Source: Perognathus longimembris pacificus (lineage: Eukaryota > Chordata > Mammalia > Rodentia > Heteromyidae). Taken from it: 64,000 nt of DNA. The first letter of the stretch is position 1; each line of letters opens with the position of its first letter. The notes under the pieces were generated by a model. That model searched no databases and was not told the DNA's origin. It saw only the letters and a program-made list of their open reading frames with translations. The stretch covers positions 77,006,575 through 77,070,574 of the forward strand of contig NC_063166.1 in assembly GCF_023159225.1 (NCBI RefSeq), written 5' to 3'. This document shows, piece after piece, positions 1 to 11,420 of this stretch. Position numbers and translations under genes: made by a program.

Positions 1-3000
1 TTCCATAACTCCTCTTGCTTCACTAAGAAAAATTTACACATTAGTGCTCTTTGAAAATTGGACACACATCAAGTTTCTTTTCAACTCATTTGGCTACTGC
101 AGCTTCCAACAGGAGCCCTGTATTTCTGACCATTAGATGCGTACTCTTAGCCCCCCAATTTCATGTTTACTGGGGCAAAGAGGAACAATACAGACAGGGC
201 TGCCCTAAATTTGCAGCTTAATTAGATGTGATCTAATGGAAGCAGACATTCTATGAACTATTCCGCTAATGATATGTACCAACAAATCAACCAGTATAGT
301 ATCGTAAGCTGCAGGTATACTTCATGGTGTTAGAAAATATACCAATGTATACACTCACTTCTGCAATAAACCAGGATACAGGGCATTCACATGAAAGCTG
401 TAGTGTTACTACAGATATAGTTAGTTCAACTCTTCTGAGTGAGCAGAAAGAACAAAGAATCCAACTGAAATCAGCATTTCCTGCACAAACTCTGCAGAAC
501 ACACACATTTTCTTTGTAACTAGAAAATACCCACCCTCCCTTCATATCCAAGTATGAGTATATACATGAATCGCACAAGTCATTCTTTTGTCTAAGTAGG
601 TGAAAAAAGTAGGTGTTTTTTTATAAAAATCAAACAGCTATATATTATGTGTGCTTAGTTAGTTGGGTATTTCCCCAAGTCCTGTTACAATATCAGTACC
701 GAGATTTCACTGTTTTGCATTGCAGTGTTTAGCTAGCTCACTGTAGGAGATGTAATTTTCTGTGGGATATAATTTAGGTATGTAGTTTCTGTAGAAAATG
801 GCATTTTACTGGGCAGAGGCAAAATCCATATTGAGTATTCACTTAAGCCTTGAAGAGATACCAGACATGACACATCATACATATCTGTAGTCCACACCCA
901 ACTGCACATACTGCATCCACTTGCATGTTGTTATGAACCAGTTTGGATATAATAGACTTCTCTTTGGTGTAAATGGCAATATTGGTAATGTTCTTCCATG
1001 AAAGAAAGGGCCAATTTGATTTGTATGTTGAGAGAACACACTGGGATTACCTTTTGTATATACTGAAGGAAGGGTACATTCCAGGAATGTCCCTTATTTC
1101 CAGGAAAACTAAGAAAAAGGGAGACTTTTAAGAGGTAGAACGTTTTGCCCTTTTTATTTCCCCTCAAACAAGTAACCCAAGCATGCAAGCACAGGGGATC
1201 TGCAGCACAGGCACAGCAGCAATCTCTTAGGCAGCTCTTTCCAATAAACCCGGGTTAACATCTGGACCGGCAGCCATTTGGAATGAAGAGTTGAATCTCT
1301 GCTGCCTGCTGCAATGCAGCATGGCATACACCAGCGACCCTGGGGCATTCCTACTGTTTTGGAGGCTCCCATTGACAGGTGAACAGGGCAAAGACAGAGG
1401 TTTATCCTCTTCCAATTGCCTGCAACTCATGTTGCAAGCTGAACTTGCTGGGCTTGCCACGGAAAACACAAAGCTTCCTCTGCATCTCCTGATGTATGTT
1501 TTAAAAAAGCTTGAGCAAGGCCCTTCACACAGGTTCATGTTCTTATTGTTTGCTTGAGCGTTTCTGATTTGTTGGGGGGCAGAAAAGACCCTTGATGTAC
1601 GAAGTTGGGCTTAACTCCCCAGAGCCCAACTCTCCCAAGGTAACTCACTGCTTCAGGGTACTTTACCTTCGTGTGGGGCTGGGTCTTGATGGAGCCGTAT
1701 TCATATTTCTTCTTTCCGCTGCCTTATTAATATCTGAAAAGAATAATCAACCCATCTGTTCAATGCTACGGAATAAAAACAAGATCATCAGCACATTTTA
1801 AATGACAGCAATAACAGCAACAAAAAAAACTACAACAACAACCAGATGGTGTAAGAAAATCCATTCAGCAGAGACACATTTAAACAATTTTTATTAAGTT
1901 AAGGCATTACAATATCATGGCTTGGTAAAGAATGTCCCTCAGTTTTCTAGCTAACACACATTTGTATAAAATTGACCATGTCAAGCTTTAACACCCTGCA
2001 AAGTTCTAAACCTAACATCTCCCATCCAAAGAGAGGAAAAGGCTGTTTTCTAAAGTACTGGAAAACCACATGTAAGCTTTTGTTATTTTTTTTTTTTGGG
2101 GGGGGGGGGAGAAAGAAAAAAAGGGTTTGGAAAAAAATAGCAAGGGAAAATAATTCTCCTTTATGTTACAAATAACTGAAATCCATTGTCTTAAAACTTT
2201 CAATATTTCATGAAGCAGGACCTCCTTTTAATGTCTTGCACTGAATTCCGTTGGCTAGAATCTTCAAAAATGAGATGAAGGAAAGAAGAAAATTAACTTT
2301 TTTGTAATCAAAGAATATGACCTATTAAAATCTATAATCTTCACAGATAAGTACCTAAGAGAAAGAATTGGTATTTGGTAAAGTAGACTTAGGTAATAAA
2401 ACATTCCTCATAAGAAGTTTTCATTAGAGAAAACTACAGAACATACAACTAGATGAGAGAGAGATTAGTGGAATCTTACAAGCTTATAGTTAAAGCCTGC
2501 TTTGCTAAAAGAAACAAAAGCATACCATATGTTACAAAAACAAAAAAGCACCATGTTTTAAGAATCAATGCAGTATTTAAGGAAATATGCCAATCCATCC
2601 CCCCCAACCTGATTAATTGTATAGGCTTACAAATAAATGAAAGCATTAAAACTTGCATATTTCAGATGAATGACAAAACAAAATGCTTCCTGCTGTAGTT
2701 TTGCTCCTCTTCTGTCTTAAACAATAGCATTTCTAATGACTCAAATGATACTCAACACTCAAATAATTGGAGTGCTTTAAAATAGTAATTATGCATTAAA
2801 AATATCCCAAGCAGTTTCCTATCATGTAAAAGGGCACATCAGTAACAACTTAGTAGTCTGGAATAGACTGTACCCTGCTATACTGCCAACTTTTGAGTGA
2901 GAATGACTTACATTTCCATTTTAAATCAGAAGTTGTTATGATGCTTAAGAAAAAGATAGCTTTGGTAAAACTGAAGTTCATCTAAATCTAAATAGTCAGT

Positions 3001-3049
3001 AAAGTATATTCTACCTAAACTGCTACTTTCTTCAATATTTTCTGCACTA
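1..3049. other. Unique AT-rich sequence, no gene seen
   Basis: AT-rich unique sequence within the inferred Ncoa5 intron. Open frames here are short and overlap on both strands. A T12G12 run lies at 2086-2109. On the minus strand an AATAAA occurs near 1890, but no exon leading to it can be recognised. Confidence 0.6.
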
Positions 3050-3059
3050 AAACTGGCCA

Positions 3060-3292
3060 GGGCTGGGAATGTGGCCTAGTGGCAGAGTGCTTGCCTAGCA
3101 TATATGAAACCCTGGGTTCAATTCCTCAGCACCACATACACAGAAAAAGCTAGAAGTGGCACTGTGGGTCAAGTGGTAGAGTGCTAGCTGTGAGCAAAAA
3201 GAAGCCAGGGACAGTGCTCAGGCCCTGAGTTCAAGCCCCAGGACTGGGGAAAAACAACAACAACAACAAAAAAACAACAAAAAAACCACCCC
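3060..3292 (+). mobile_element. IDL-Geo SINE
   Basis: Dimeric SINE with an ID-like left monomer, Geo right monomer and a (CAA)n-rich tail. It is flanked by the target-site duplication AAACTGGCCA (3050-3059 and 3293-3302), so the boundaries are secure. It is a moderately diverged older copy. Confidence 0.9.
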
Positions 3293-3686
3293 AAACTGGC
3301 CAATAATATCTGACCACAGCTTTGGTACTATGTAAGGTGGTTTTATAATGTACAACTCTAAAGCTCACAAATGTCCAAATTAAATGCTACATAAAGACAA
3401 GTATTATGGGGTCTAATTATTTTACTTGCAATTGTGAAGAACACCTGTTTAGGTTTACAGGTCTAGTCTAGTCACTGGCTTTGTCCTACCCTCCAATATA
3501 GAATGGCTATGATTCATAGCAAAACATATTATCTTGGATTAAAATGGCTTTCAAAGTATCACTGAAATACATTGGATATATAATCATTTCTTTTAAAGAA
3601 GTATTTCACCAGCTTGATCCTATATATTATTAAATGATCTTGTGAATTAAACAAAAATAATAGCAGCTCATCTCTATCTGTCTATC

Positions 3687-3938
3687 TTTTTTTTTTTTTT
3701 TTTGTCATTTGGGGGGTTTGAACTCAGGGCCTGGGCATCATCTCTTGAGTTTTTACACTCAAGGCTGGTACGCTACTACCACTCTGAGCCACAGCTCCAC
3801 TTGCAGTTTTCTGGTGGTTAATTAAAATAAATAAAAGTCTCATGGACTTTCCTGCCCGGGCTGGCTTTGAACTGCGATCCTTAGATCTCAGTCTCCTGAG
3901 TAGCTGAGATTATAGGCATGAGAAACCAGCACCTGGCT
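3687..3938 (-). mobile_element. B1-Geo SINE
   Basis: Reverse-orientation dimer. The left end on the plus strand is the poly(T) complement of the A-tail, then the Geo monomer, then the 7SL-derived B1-like monomer (GAGTAGCTGAGATTATAGGC). Diverged. Confidence 0.85.
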
Positions 3939-4002
3939 TTCATCTAAATACTGCTTAGACCTAGTAGGCATTTAGGTAAGAACACAGAATACATGGGCCC
4001 CC

Positions 4003-4199
4003 TGTTTTTTCTTTGGGTAGTTCTAGGGCTTGAACTCAGGACCTAGGCACTATCTCTGAGCTTCTTTTGCTCAAGTCTAGCACTCTGCTACTTGAGCCAC
4101 AGAACCACTTCTGGCCTTTTCTGTTTATGTGGTACCTGGAACCTAGGACTTCATGCATGCTAGGCAAACATTCTACCACTAAGCCACAATCCCAGTCCT
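4003..4199 (-). mobile_element. IDL-Geo SINE, diverged
   Basis: Reverse-orientation copy reading TGAACTCAGGACC, then GCCACAGAACCACTTCTGGCC, then the ID-like half ending in CCACAATCCCAGTCC. Many substitutions; it abuts a B1 at 4201. Confidence 0.8.
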
Positions 4200-4200
4200 T

Positions 4201-4300
4201 GTTTTGTTTTTGAGATGGGTTTCACTATGTAGCCCACATTGGCCTTAAAAAGACTATTCCTATCTCAGTTTCCCAAGTGCTAGAATTACAGGTGTGTGCC
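4201..4300 (-). mobile_element. B1 SINE (7SL-derived monomer)
   Basis: Reads TTGAGATGGGTTTCACTATG, then GCCCACATTGGCC and CCAAGTGCTAGAATTACAGG, the minus-strand form of a rodent B1. It has no Geo monomer and is diverged. Rodent B1 supports the taxonomic call. Confidence 0.8.
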
Positions 4301-4565
4301 AGCTCCATATAGCACTACTTTAGTTGGTAAGTTTACATTTAATACAATAATTTGATTCTGCCCATTAAAGTATTACATTGTCTCCAATTCTATGAGTGTC
4401 CCATATTGGAGTTAGAAGACGAAAGTGACTGTATATGTCTTTGAGACAAAACTGGTTCTAACAATAAAGATATTTTACTTTCAAAGTGTTATTTTTTTCT
4501 GCAATAACTTGAAAGGTTATTAAAGAATATTCAATACTAGCAATTTTGCTCCCTTCCCTTCCTCT

Positions 4566-4650
4566 CTTTTGTAGCACTGGGGACAGAAACCAGGGCACTG
4601 CACATGGTGGGCAATCACTACCACTCAGCTACATTCTAAACCTGAAGATC
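4566..4650 (-). mobile_element. ID-like tRNA SINE remnant
   Basis: Degenerate minus-strand ID-like monomer (AGCACTGGGGACAGAAACC, then CACTACCACTCAGCTAC). Boundaries are approximate. Confidence 0.5.
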
Positions 4651-5104
4651 TCTACACCTAACTCAAGGCTTTGTACTACTAGGCAAACCCTGTACTACCT
4701 GAGCCATATCTCTACCCCTGAAACTTTATTTTAGAGGTTAGCACACTCAGTATGCTATGTCAAGTGTCTGACTTGAATTTAAGGGCTCCTTTGATATCCA
4801 TTTTAACAGAGACTTGGTTAAAAATGAGATCTGCAATTTTTTGGTATGAATTTTTGTTCAAGAGGGTTGCTCAAGTTAGGGTTGGGAGGTTTTTGGCTAG
4901 AAGTTGTGAAAATGCAATAATCAACATCACCATCAAAATCCTGACATGTACAAACAGAACTTTTAGAAAACGTGAATTCCTGTCAATTGGAGGTTCATTT
5001 AAACAAAATTTCCTTTGAAAATGCAAATACTTTTAGTAGTAAAGAAGCTTTTGTACTAATCACTATTTCCTTCTAAAATTCTTAGAGCTATATAATCAAC
5101 CTCA

Positions 5105-5473
5105 ATGATTGATACCATCAAAAATGATGTTAATGTAAAAGCAAGGAAAGTGGAAAGACAATTTGAAGAACTTCCTATACATGAGATGGGGAAGTATGAT
5201 TGGAGAAATAATCAACAAGAAGGCAGTGGCAATCTGAGAGTCTTTCTAACTAGAGATGGAATGCCTTCTTCAAAGAGAAATGGGGAACTGATGTTTCTTC
5301 CCAATTCTACTATACTGTGGTCAGTTGCTTCTAAGACCCAAAGTCAGTCTCAGTGTCTTCTTCACTTTAACCTGGATGATACTTCCAAGTTCAGTAATTA
5401 CATTAGAAATTTGAATGCAATTCAAAATAATCACAATCATCAAGAGATGCATAACCTTGGTCTGACAAGTTAA
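5105..5473 (+). other. Unrecognised open reading frame, 122 codons
   Basis: An open frame starting MIDTIKNDVNVKARKVERQF and ending NLGLTS. I do not recognise it. It is polar, rich in Asn, Gln, Lys and Ser, and has no signal peptide, membrane segment or repeat. It lies in AT-rich unique DNA with no CpG promoter; a pyrimidine tract and AG (TTCCTTCTAAAATTCTTAG, ending near 5084) precede it, and no clear donor follows. It may be chance, part of an old processed pseudogene, or an antisense shadow. Confidence 0.12.
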
Positions 5474-5730
5474 ATGCCCTTTTCGGTTAAAGTTTTTTGT
5501 AAGCATTTACATAAAGGGAAAGAAACTGGGAAAACAAACTAGAAAACATGGTGCTTTAAAGGAAATTTATAGAGCAAGTTAAAATCATAAAAGGGATGAC
5601 GAACTGTCAAAGAATGACATAATACCTAATTCACAATTTTATTTTAGACGACCATGCCAGAGTTCATCCAATGGTCTTTGGATAAAAATACACATTTCAT
5701 TCATAGTACCAAGAACTCTGCTTCGCCTGA

Positions 5731-6023
5731 TTTTTTTTTTTTTTTTGGTGGGTCATGGGGTTTTAACTCAGGGCCTGCCTGGCTTGAGCCTTTTCACTCA
5801 CGGCTAATGCTCTACCACTTTGAGCCACAGTGCCAGTTCCAGTTTTCTGGTGGTTAACTGGAGATAAGTCTCACTTTCTTTCCTGCCTGGGCAGGCTCTG
5901 AACTGCAATCCTCAGATGTCAGCCTCTTGAGCAGTTAAGATTATAGGCAGTTAAGCAGTTAAGATTAGGCAGTTAAGATAGGCAGTTAAGATTATAGCAG
6001 TTAAGATTATATGGTGCCTGGCT
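5731..6023 (-). mobile_element. B1-Geo SINE with internal repeat expansion
   Basis: Reverse-orientation B1-Geo. Poly(T) at 5731-5746, Geo half to about 5835, then the B1-like half. Its last part is interrupted by about six tandem copies of a GCAGTTAAGATTATA-type unit (5931-6010) before the B1 end GGTGCCTGGCTC. Confidence 0.85.
5931..6010. repeat. Tandem repeat inside a SINE, about six copies of GCAGTTAAG(ATTATAG)
   Basis: Units of 8-16 bp, all starting GCAGTTAA, derived from the B1 segment that normally reads GAGTAGCTAGGATTATAGGC. A small minisatellite born within the SINE. Confidence 0.85.
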
Positions 6024-6597
6024 CTGATTTTTTAAAACTCTAACATCATAAAACAACTCTCTTTTCTGAAAACTACATTTTATACTAAACAGGCTACAGC
6101 AACCAAAAACAGTGAAGTCAGAAACAAAAGCAGTATGAATCACAATGCTTAAATGATAGTACCACTATTGACTGTTGAAAGAATCCAGAAGCCTGTAAGC
6201 TTTCAGTAGCTGCCTACAAATGAAATAAAGCTCTCCAAAAGGCTTAGCTCAAAACCAACTAACAACCAGAAATGAATAACTAAACTGGAATTACATGAAG
6301 ATAAAAATGTCCATGGAAAACCAAACTGATAAAGACAACAGGTATCACATTAATTAAACTCCCAAAACTGGGAGGGAAAATGATAGGGCTGCTTGCTTAA
6401 GCTGTGTTCATGAAGATGACAGATGATATACTGCAAAATCAAGGATATTGCAATGAGAAATAAAACAAGAATAAGAAAAGGATATGCTTGCTCTGTTTCT
6501 AAATCAATCCTTTAAGTTAGCCCACTTTAAATACCATACATTTCCTCTTGATTATCTATAGTCTATTCTCTAATTGAAATAATTATATCTTTGTTTT

Positions 6598-6600
<3 letters not shown>

Positions 6601-6649
<49 letters not shown>
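6601..6649. repeat. (TG)n microsatellite
   Basis: About 24 uninterrupted TG units, immediately at the tail side of a minus-strand B1-Geo SINE, so on the minus strand it is the SINE's (CA)n tail. Confidence 0.95.
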
Positions 6650-6651
<2 letters not shown>

Positions 6652-6870
6652 ACTAGAGCTTGAAGTCAGGGCCTTGAACTTTTGACTGGCTTTTTTACTC
6701 AAGACAAGTGCTCTGCCACTTGAACTACACCTCCACTTCTGGCTCTTTGGTGGTTAATTCGAGATAAGAATCTCATGGATTTCCTGCCCAGGCTGGCTTC
6801 AAACCATGATTCTCAGATTTCATTTTCCTCAGCAGCTAGAATTACAGGTGTGAGCCACCAGCACCTGGCT
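6650..6870 (-). mobile_element. B1-Geo SINE
   Basis: Reverse-orientation dimer, with Geo half (GCCTTGAACTTTTGAC and TGCTCTGCCACTTGAAC), GGTGGTTAATTCGAGATAAG linker and B1-like half ending GAGCCACCAGCACCTGGC. Confidence 0.88.
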
Positions 6871-7062
6871 CTTATTCTAGTATGAAGAATAACGATTTAT
6901 ATCTCTACCTATTTTGTCATTAATATATAAGGCCCCATTTATTTTTGCCTTCAGAATAAATGAATTTTAAGTACAAAGTATTTATTACAGATATACTGTG
7001 TAGCCAATGTATACACATATATATGTATTGTACATTATATGTATATATATGGATTACCTTTA

Positions 7063-7096
7063 TGTGTGTACACACACACACACACATATATATATC
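7063..7096. repeat. (CA)n/(TA)n simple repeat
   Basis: GTGTGTACACACACACACAC followed by CATATATATAT, alternating purine-pyrimidine DNA. Confidence 0.85.
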
Positions 7097-7393
7097 CTTT
7101 GTACATATGCTTTATCTTTGGCTTAGGTGAGATAACTGCAGCACTAACAAAAACCAAAGCTTCTAGATCTCTTACAAGTTTAAGGGAATAATGTTGATAA
7201 CTACAAATGAGCTTATTTTATAATGTACAAGTGGGTTTCATACTAAAGAGAGCACATGCTGGTCATTTTGCATGTATTAAACTTAAACTTATACATCTTA
7301 AACCCTGTAAAACTTTTTTCACAACATTTAAAAAATTAACTCACAGAGCCCACAGATTTCTAGTAGAGTGTTAAAATATATTAAATCACTCAA

Positions 7394-7631
7394 GTCAGCA
7401 CAGGTGGCTCATGCCTATAATTCTACCTACTCAGGAGGCTGAGATCTAAGGATCGTGGTTTGAAGCCAGTGGGGCAGAAAAGTTCTTGAGACTCTTATCT
7501 CCAATAAAATACTCAGAAAAAGCTGGAAGTGGAGCTGTGGCTCAAAGTGGTACAGCACTAGTCTTGAGCACAAACAGGTGCAAGGACAACACCCAGGCCG
7601 AGTTCAAGCCCCAAAACCAGCAGAAAATAAA
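7394..7631 (+). mobile_element. B1-Geo SINE
   Basis: Forward copy. B1-like half GTGGCTCATGCCTATAATTC and GGAGGCTGAGATCTAAGG, then Geo half GGAAGTGGAGCTGTGGCTC to CGAGTTCAAGCCCC. Moderately diverged. Confidence 0.88.
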
Positions 7632-7847
7632 ACACATAAAATTTAAAAATCACTTAAAAGACTTTTATATAAATAGGTACTTAAATCATTTCTTTAAATC
7701 AGTCCTAAGTGATTTAGTTAGGACAGTTTTCCAAATAGTCAAAATCCTGATAAATTGGCAGCAAATGTAAACAATTATCTTAATAAAATCTCTCCTGTAA
7801 TCCAGTTTTTTTTCTTTTTTGTAAATGTTACAAAGGAGTATTTATTT

Positions 7848-8066
7848 GCTGGCCCCTGGGGCTTGAACTCAGGGCCTGTGCATTGTCCCTGAGATTTTTT
7901 GCTCAAAGCTTATGCTCTATCACTTGAACCATAGCTCTGCTTCTGGCTTTTTGGGTGGTTAACTGGAGAGAAGTCTCATGGACTTTCCTGTCTGAGCCGG
8001 CCGTGAACCACAATCCTCAGATCTCAGCCTCCTGAGTAGCTAGGATTACAGGTATGAGTTGCCAGT
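7848..8066 (-). mobile_element. B1-Geo SINE
   Basis: Reverse-orientation dimer from TGGGGCTTGAACTCAGGGCC to CTGAGTAGCTAGGATTACAG. A T-rich stretch with TTTTTT blocks from about 7806 may be its decayed tail. Confidence 0.88.
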
Positions 8067-8192
8067 TTTGTGACTATGAATACCTGCTTTTTTAACCCTG
8101 AATATTCACATTAACTTTATAACCAAAGTTTAACCATTCCAAAGATATTCATACATAATATACATACAATACATATAAAAGTTTAAAATTAG

Positions 8193-8400
8193 TGGGCTGG
8201 GGATATAGCCTAGTGGCAAGAGTGCCTGCCTCGGATACACGAGGCCCTAGGTTCAATTCCCCAGCACCACATATACAGAAAACGGCTAGAAGCGGCGCTG
8301 TGGCTCAAGTGGCGGAGTGCTAGCCTTGAGCAGGAAGAAGCCAGGGACAGTGCTCAGGCCTGGAGTCCAAGGCCCAGGACTGGCCAAAAAAAAAAAAAAA
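8193..8400 (+). mobile_element. IDL-Geo SINE, young subfamily
   Basis: Nearly consensus copy with poly(A) and a 12-bp or longer duplication GTTTAAAATTAG (8181-8192 and 8401-8412). It carries the young-subfamily marks CCTCGGATACACGAGG and AGCGGCGCTG with intact CpGs. Confidence 0.95.
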
Positions 8401-8782
8401 GTTTAAAATTAGGCTCACCAATTTAAGTGCAAAATAGGTAAATTGGAATCCAGTAGCAGATTTTTTTCCAATGCTGTTTAGGACTCATTATGTTAGAGGG
8501 TTATCTTGATGGCTGAACCAAGCAAGTCTAAATATCTAATAGGACTGTTACCACAGTGTCAAAAATTGTAGCCTTCACTAAATCAATTATAAACACAAGA
8601 CTATTAATAGACAAACACAAAAATGACATACAAAAATAGGAGTATACTGAGATAAACCTTGCAGAAATGTTCCTTACTTGTTGATTACCAATACAGAATT
8701 CAAATTTCTCTGAGAAAAACTGCAGAAACTGAAACCAATTTAAAAGTGCATTAATGGCTCAAAATATCAAAGGTGCAACAGG

Positions 8783-9029
8783 ATTTTTTTTTTTTTTTTT
8801 TTGCCAGTACTGGGGCTTGAACTCAGGCCCTTATATTCTTACTAGGCTTTTCCCACTTGTGGTTAGTTCTCTACCACTTGAGCCACGCCTCTACTTCTGG
8901 CTTTTTGCTGCTTATTTCAAGATGAGAGTCTCCAGGATTTGTCTGTCTGGGCTGGCTCTCAACCAGGATTCTCAAATCTCTGCCTTCTGTGTAATTAGGC
9001 TTATAGGCTTGAACCACCACAATGGCTCC
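8783..9029 (-). mobile_element. B1-Geo SINE, diverged
   Basis: Poly(T) start (complement of the A-tail), then a diverged Geo half (TGGGGCTTGAACTCAGGCCC) and B1-like half (GGGCTGGCTCTCAACC). An old copy. Confidence 0.8.
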
Positions 9030-9289
9030 CAACTGGATTCTTTTAAGGCCCAATTTTGGAACATTTTACTCTTTTGTTTGGCCACACATTATTTATCTTA
9101 ATCATTCTTCCTTAAAGTTCCAATTCTTTACAATACATTTTAATGGAGAATCACCAGGAATACTAGTAATGGTTCCCGTTTTTTTGTTTCTGTGCCTGGA
9201 AAGGAAGAAAATAAACAAATGCAATGATTGCTCTGGGCAAATTCTACCCCATACCCTTGTAAATTCCTTTTACTAAGAATCCTTAACCC

Positions 9290-9494
9290 GGGGCTGGGAA
9301 TATGGCCTAGTGACAAGAGTGCTTGCCTCATAAACATGAAGCCCTAGGTTCCATTCCTCAGTACCACATATATAGAAGAGGCCAGAAGTGGCGCTGTGGC
9401 TCAAGTTGGAAGAGTGGTAGCCTTGAGCAAAAAGAAGCCAGAGACAGGGCTCAGCCCTGAGTTCAAGCCCCAAGACTGGCCAAAAAAAAAAAAA
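9290..9494 (+). mobile_element. IDL-Geo SINE
   Basis: Forward copy with an A-tail and a perfect 15-bp duplication AAGAATCCTTAACCC (9275-9289 and 9495-9509), which fixes both ends. Confidence 0.94.
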
Positions 9495-9628
9495 AAGAAT
9501 CCTTAACCCAATTCTCTTAAATACAGATGTTTTCTTCCATCTCAATGAATAGAATGAATAAACAAGCAGTGATTTTATAGGGGGTGTCCCCTGTAATCAT
9601 TGCAATTACCCAGCCTTTTACCCATTTA

Positions 9629-9832
9629 TTTTGTGCTGGTCCTGGGACTTGAACTCAGTATATGGTCACTGTCCTTGAGTTCTTTTGCTCAAGGCTAGTG
9701 CTCTGCCACCTGAGCCACAGGTCCACTTCTGGCTTATTGGTAGTAGAGATAAGAGCCTCATGGACTTTGCTGTGAGGGCTGCCCAGTCAAACAATGATCT
9801 AGGATTACAGGTGGGAGCCACTGGCACTTAGG
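9629..9832 (-). mobile_element. B1-Geo SINE, internally deleted
   Basis: Reverse copy with a recognisable Geo half (GGACTTGAACTCAG, CTCAAGGCTAGTGCTCTGCC) and a shortened B1-like half (GATTACAGGTGGGAGCCACTGG). Confidence 0.8.
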
Positions 9833-9957
9833 TTCCCCAGCCTTTTATTGCGGGAGTTTCCTGAACTTTCCTGCAGACTAGAAGGTTCAGTTGCTACTAG
9901 GCACACTGAAAAAAGGTTTAGTGGGAATTAGGATCTCAACTTCTAATGAATTGTCTC

Positions 9958-10122
9958 TCCTTTTTTTCTTCTGTCAGTGTGGGGCTTGAACTCAGGGCAC
10001 TGTCCCTGAGCCTTTGTGCTCAAGGCTTGAAGCACAGCACCACTTCTAGTTTTTGAGTGGCTTATTGGAGATAGGAGTCTCATAGGGACTTTCTGGCCTG
10101 GGCTGGCTTTGAACCACATGGC
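9958..10122 (-). mobile_element. B1-Geo SINE, 5' truncated
   Basis: Reverse copy with Geo half and the inner part of the B1-like half, ending at GGGCTGGCTTTGAACCACA. The outer B1 part is missing. Confidence 0.8.
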
Positions 10123-10125
10123 TAA

Positions 10126-10787
10126 CTGGTTTCTTTTCATACACCAAAAAGTAACTTTTTAGTAAACACTTTGAGAAGCCTTAACTCTGGAATCAGAATC
10201 TGCATGTCTGGCAGGGAAAAGGGAACAACTTAAAAGGATTACATCTCTGTTGAAACTGGTGATACTTGGTTATTTAGTAAGTGTGGAAAAAGGTAGAATG
10301 AATTAGCCCATTAAGAGCTAATGCCTCTCAAAGGGATAAAGACCTCTTATAATCATTGAAACAACCAAATGCTTTATTAAGCCCATAGCTGAACTAAGGC
10401 AGTCTTCCTGCCTTTCAGCTTTGCCTTAACCTGGAACACTGATTTTAAGTACAACTGTTAAGTACACGGGAGCTCTTACAGGAGATCAAGAAAAATTGGG
10501 ACAGGAAAATTGTAATTCCCTCTTAAGTCCCTTATGTGCACATCTGCCAGACCTGAGCCTGGGTGCGTGTGCAGATGTGCTCCTGGCCAGAGGTGCCTGA
10601 TTGCATAGGTGACTGGAGTGAGCTAAATCCTGGTGTGGGAGGGCAGGGGACATGTTGGTTTGGCCCTGAGAGGACAGACTGGCCCAGGGCCTAATTCTGT
10701 TTCAGTACTAGGCCTCAGATACATGAAGATAACAAGTATTGGCTTACGTCCCTAACTTAAAGGAGTTCACGTTTAATATGAGAGGTA
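10126..10787. other. Unique sequence, no gene seen
   Basis: Unrecognised unique intronic sequence with no open frame, repeat or splice-like exon that can be supported. Confidence 0.5.
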
Positions 10788-11030
10788 GAGCTGGGTGCTG
10801 GTAGCTCATGCCTATAATCCTAGCTACTCAAGAGGCTGAAATTTGAGGATAGAGGTTCAAAGCCAGCCCAGGCAGGAAAGTCAGTTAGACTCCAATAAAC
10901 TACTCAGAAAAAGCTGAAAGTGGGGTGTTGTGGCTCAAGGGATAGGGCTCTAGCCTTGAACACAAAAAAGCTCTGGACAGCATCCAGGTTCTGAGTTTCA
11001 AGCTCCAAGACCAGCAAAAAAAAAAAAAAA
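10788..11030 (+). mobile_element. B1-Geo SINE
   Basis: Forward copy, GCTGGGTGCTGGTAGCTCAT then Geo half and A-tail. The tail runs on into a purine-rich AAAGAAAGGG stretch. Confidence 0.88.
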
Positions 11031-11420
11031 AGAAAAAGAAAGGGAAGAAAAAAGAGAGAGAGTGAAAGTGAGAATGAGCTAGAGGTTCATGTACAGAACA
11101 ATTACAATACAAAGGAGGATTATGGCAGAGATAATGAGGGCTAATTTTGTTTATATGTAGCAGAGGAGAGGAGCTGGGCACAAAAAAGACTGTGAAGAAC
11201 ATATATGTGTGATCTGAGGATGATGCAGAGAAGGCCTAAAAGTAACATTTAAAACTTGATTATAAATAGTTTATCAGAAAAAGTCATCCTAGTACATTCA
11301 AAAGTACGGGCTGGTGTGAAGGACATAGTAAATCAGGAAACTATAAGTTTAATTGAGAACATGGGGATAGGAAGAAGAGAAATGGATGGCAAGTGAAGTG
11401 AATGTTAAGACTAAATGTAG

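Noticed and set aside
1154..1560. Moderately GC-rich segment open on both strands, possible exon
   Set aside because: No recognised protein, poor splice signals and no reading-frame bias.
1880..1895. Minus-strand AATAAA, possible 3' end of a gene
   Set aside because: No coding exon leads to it; single poly(A)-signal matches are common in AT-rich introns.
3060..3160. tRNA-gene-like A and B boxes in SINE left halves, throughout the window
   Set aside because: They are tRNA-derived SINE promoters with poly(A) tails and target duplications, not tRNA genes.
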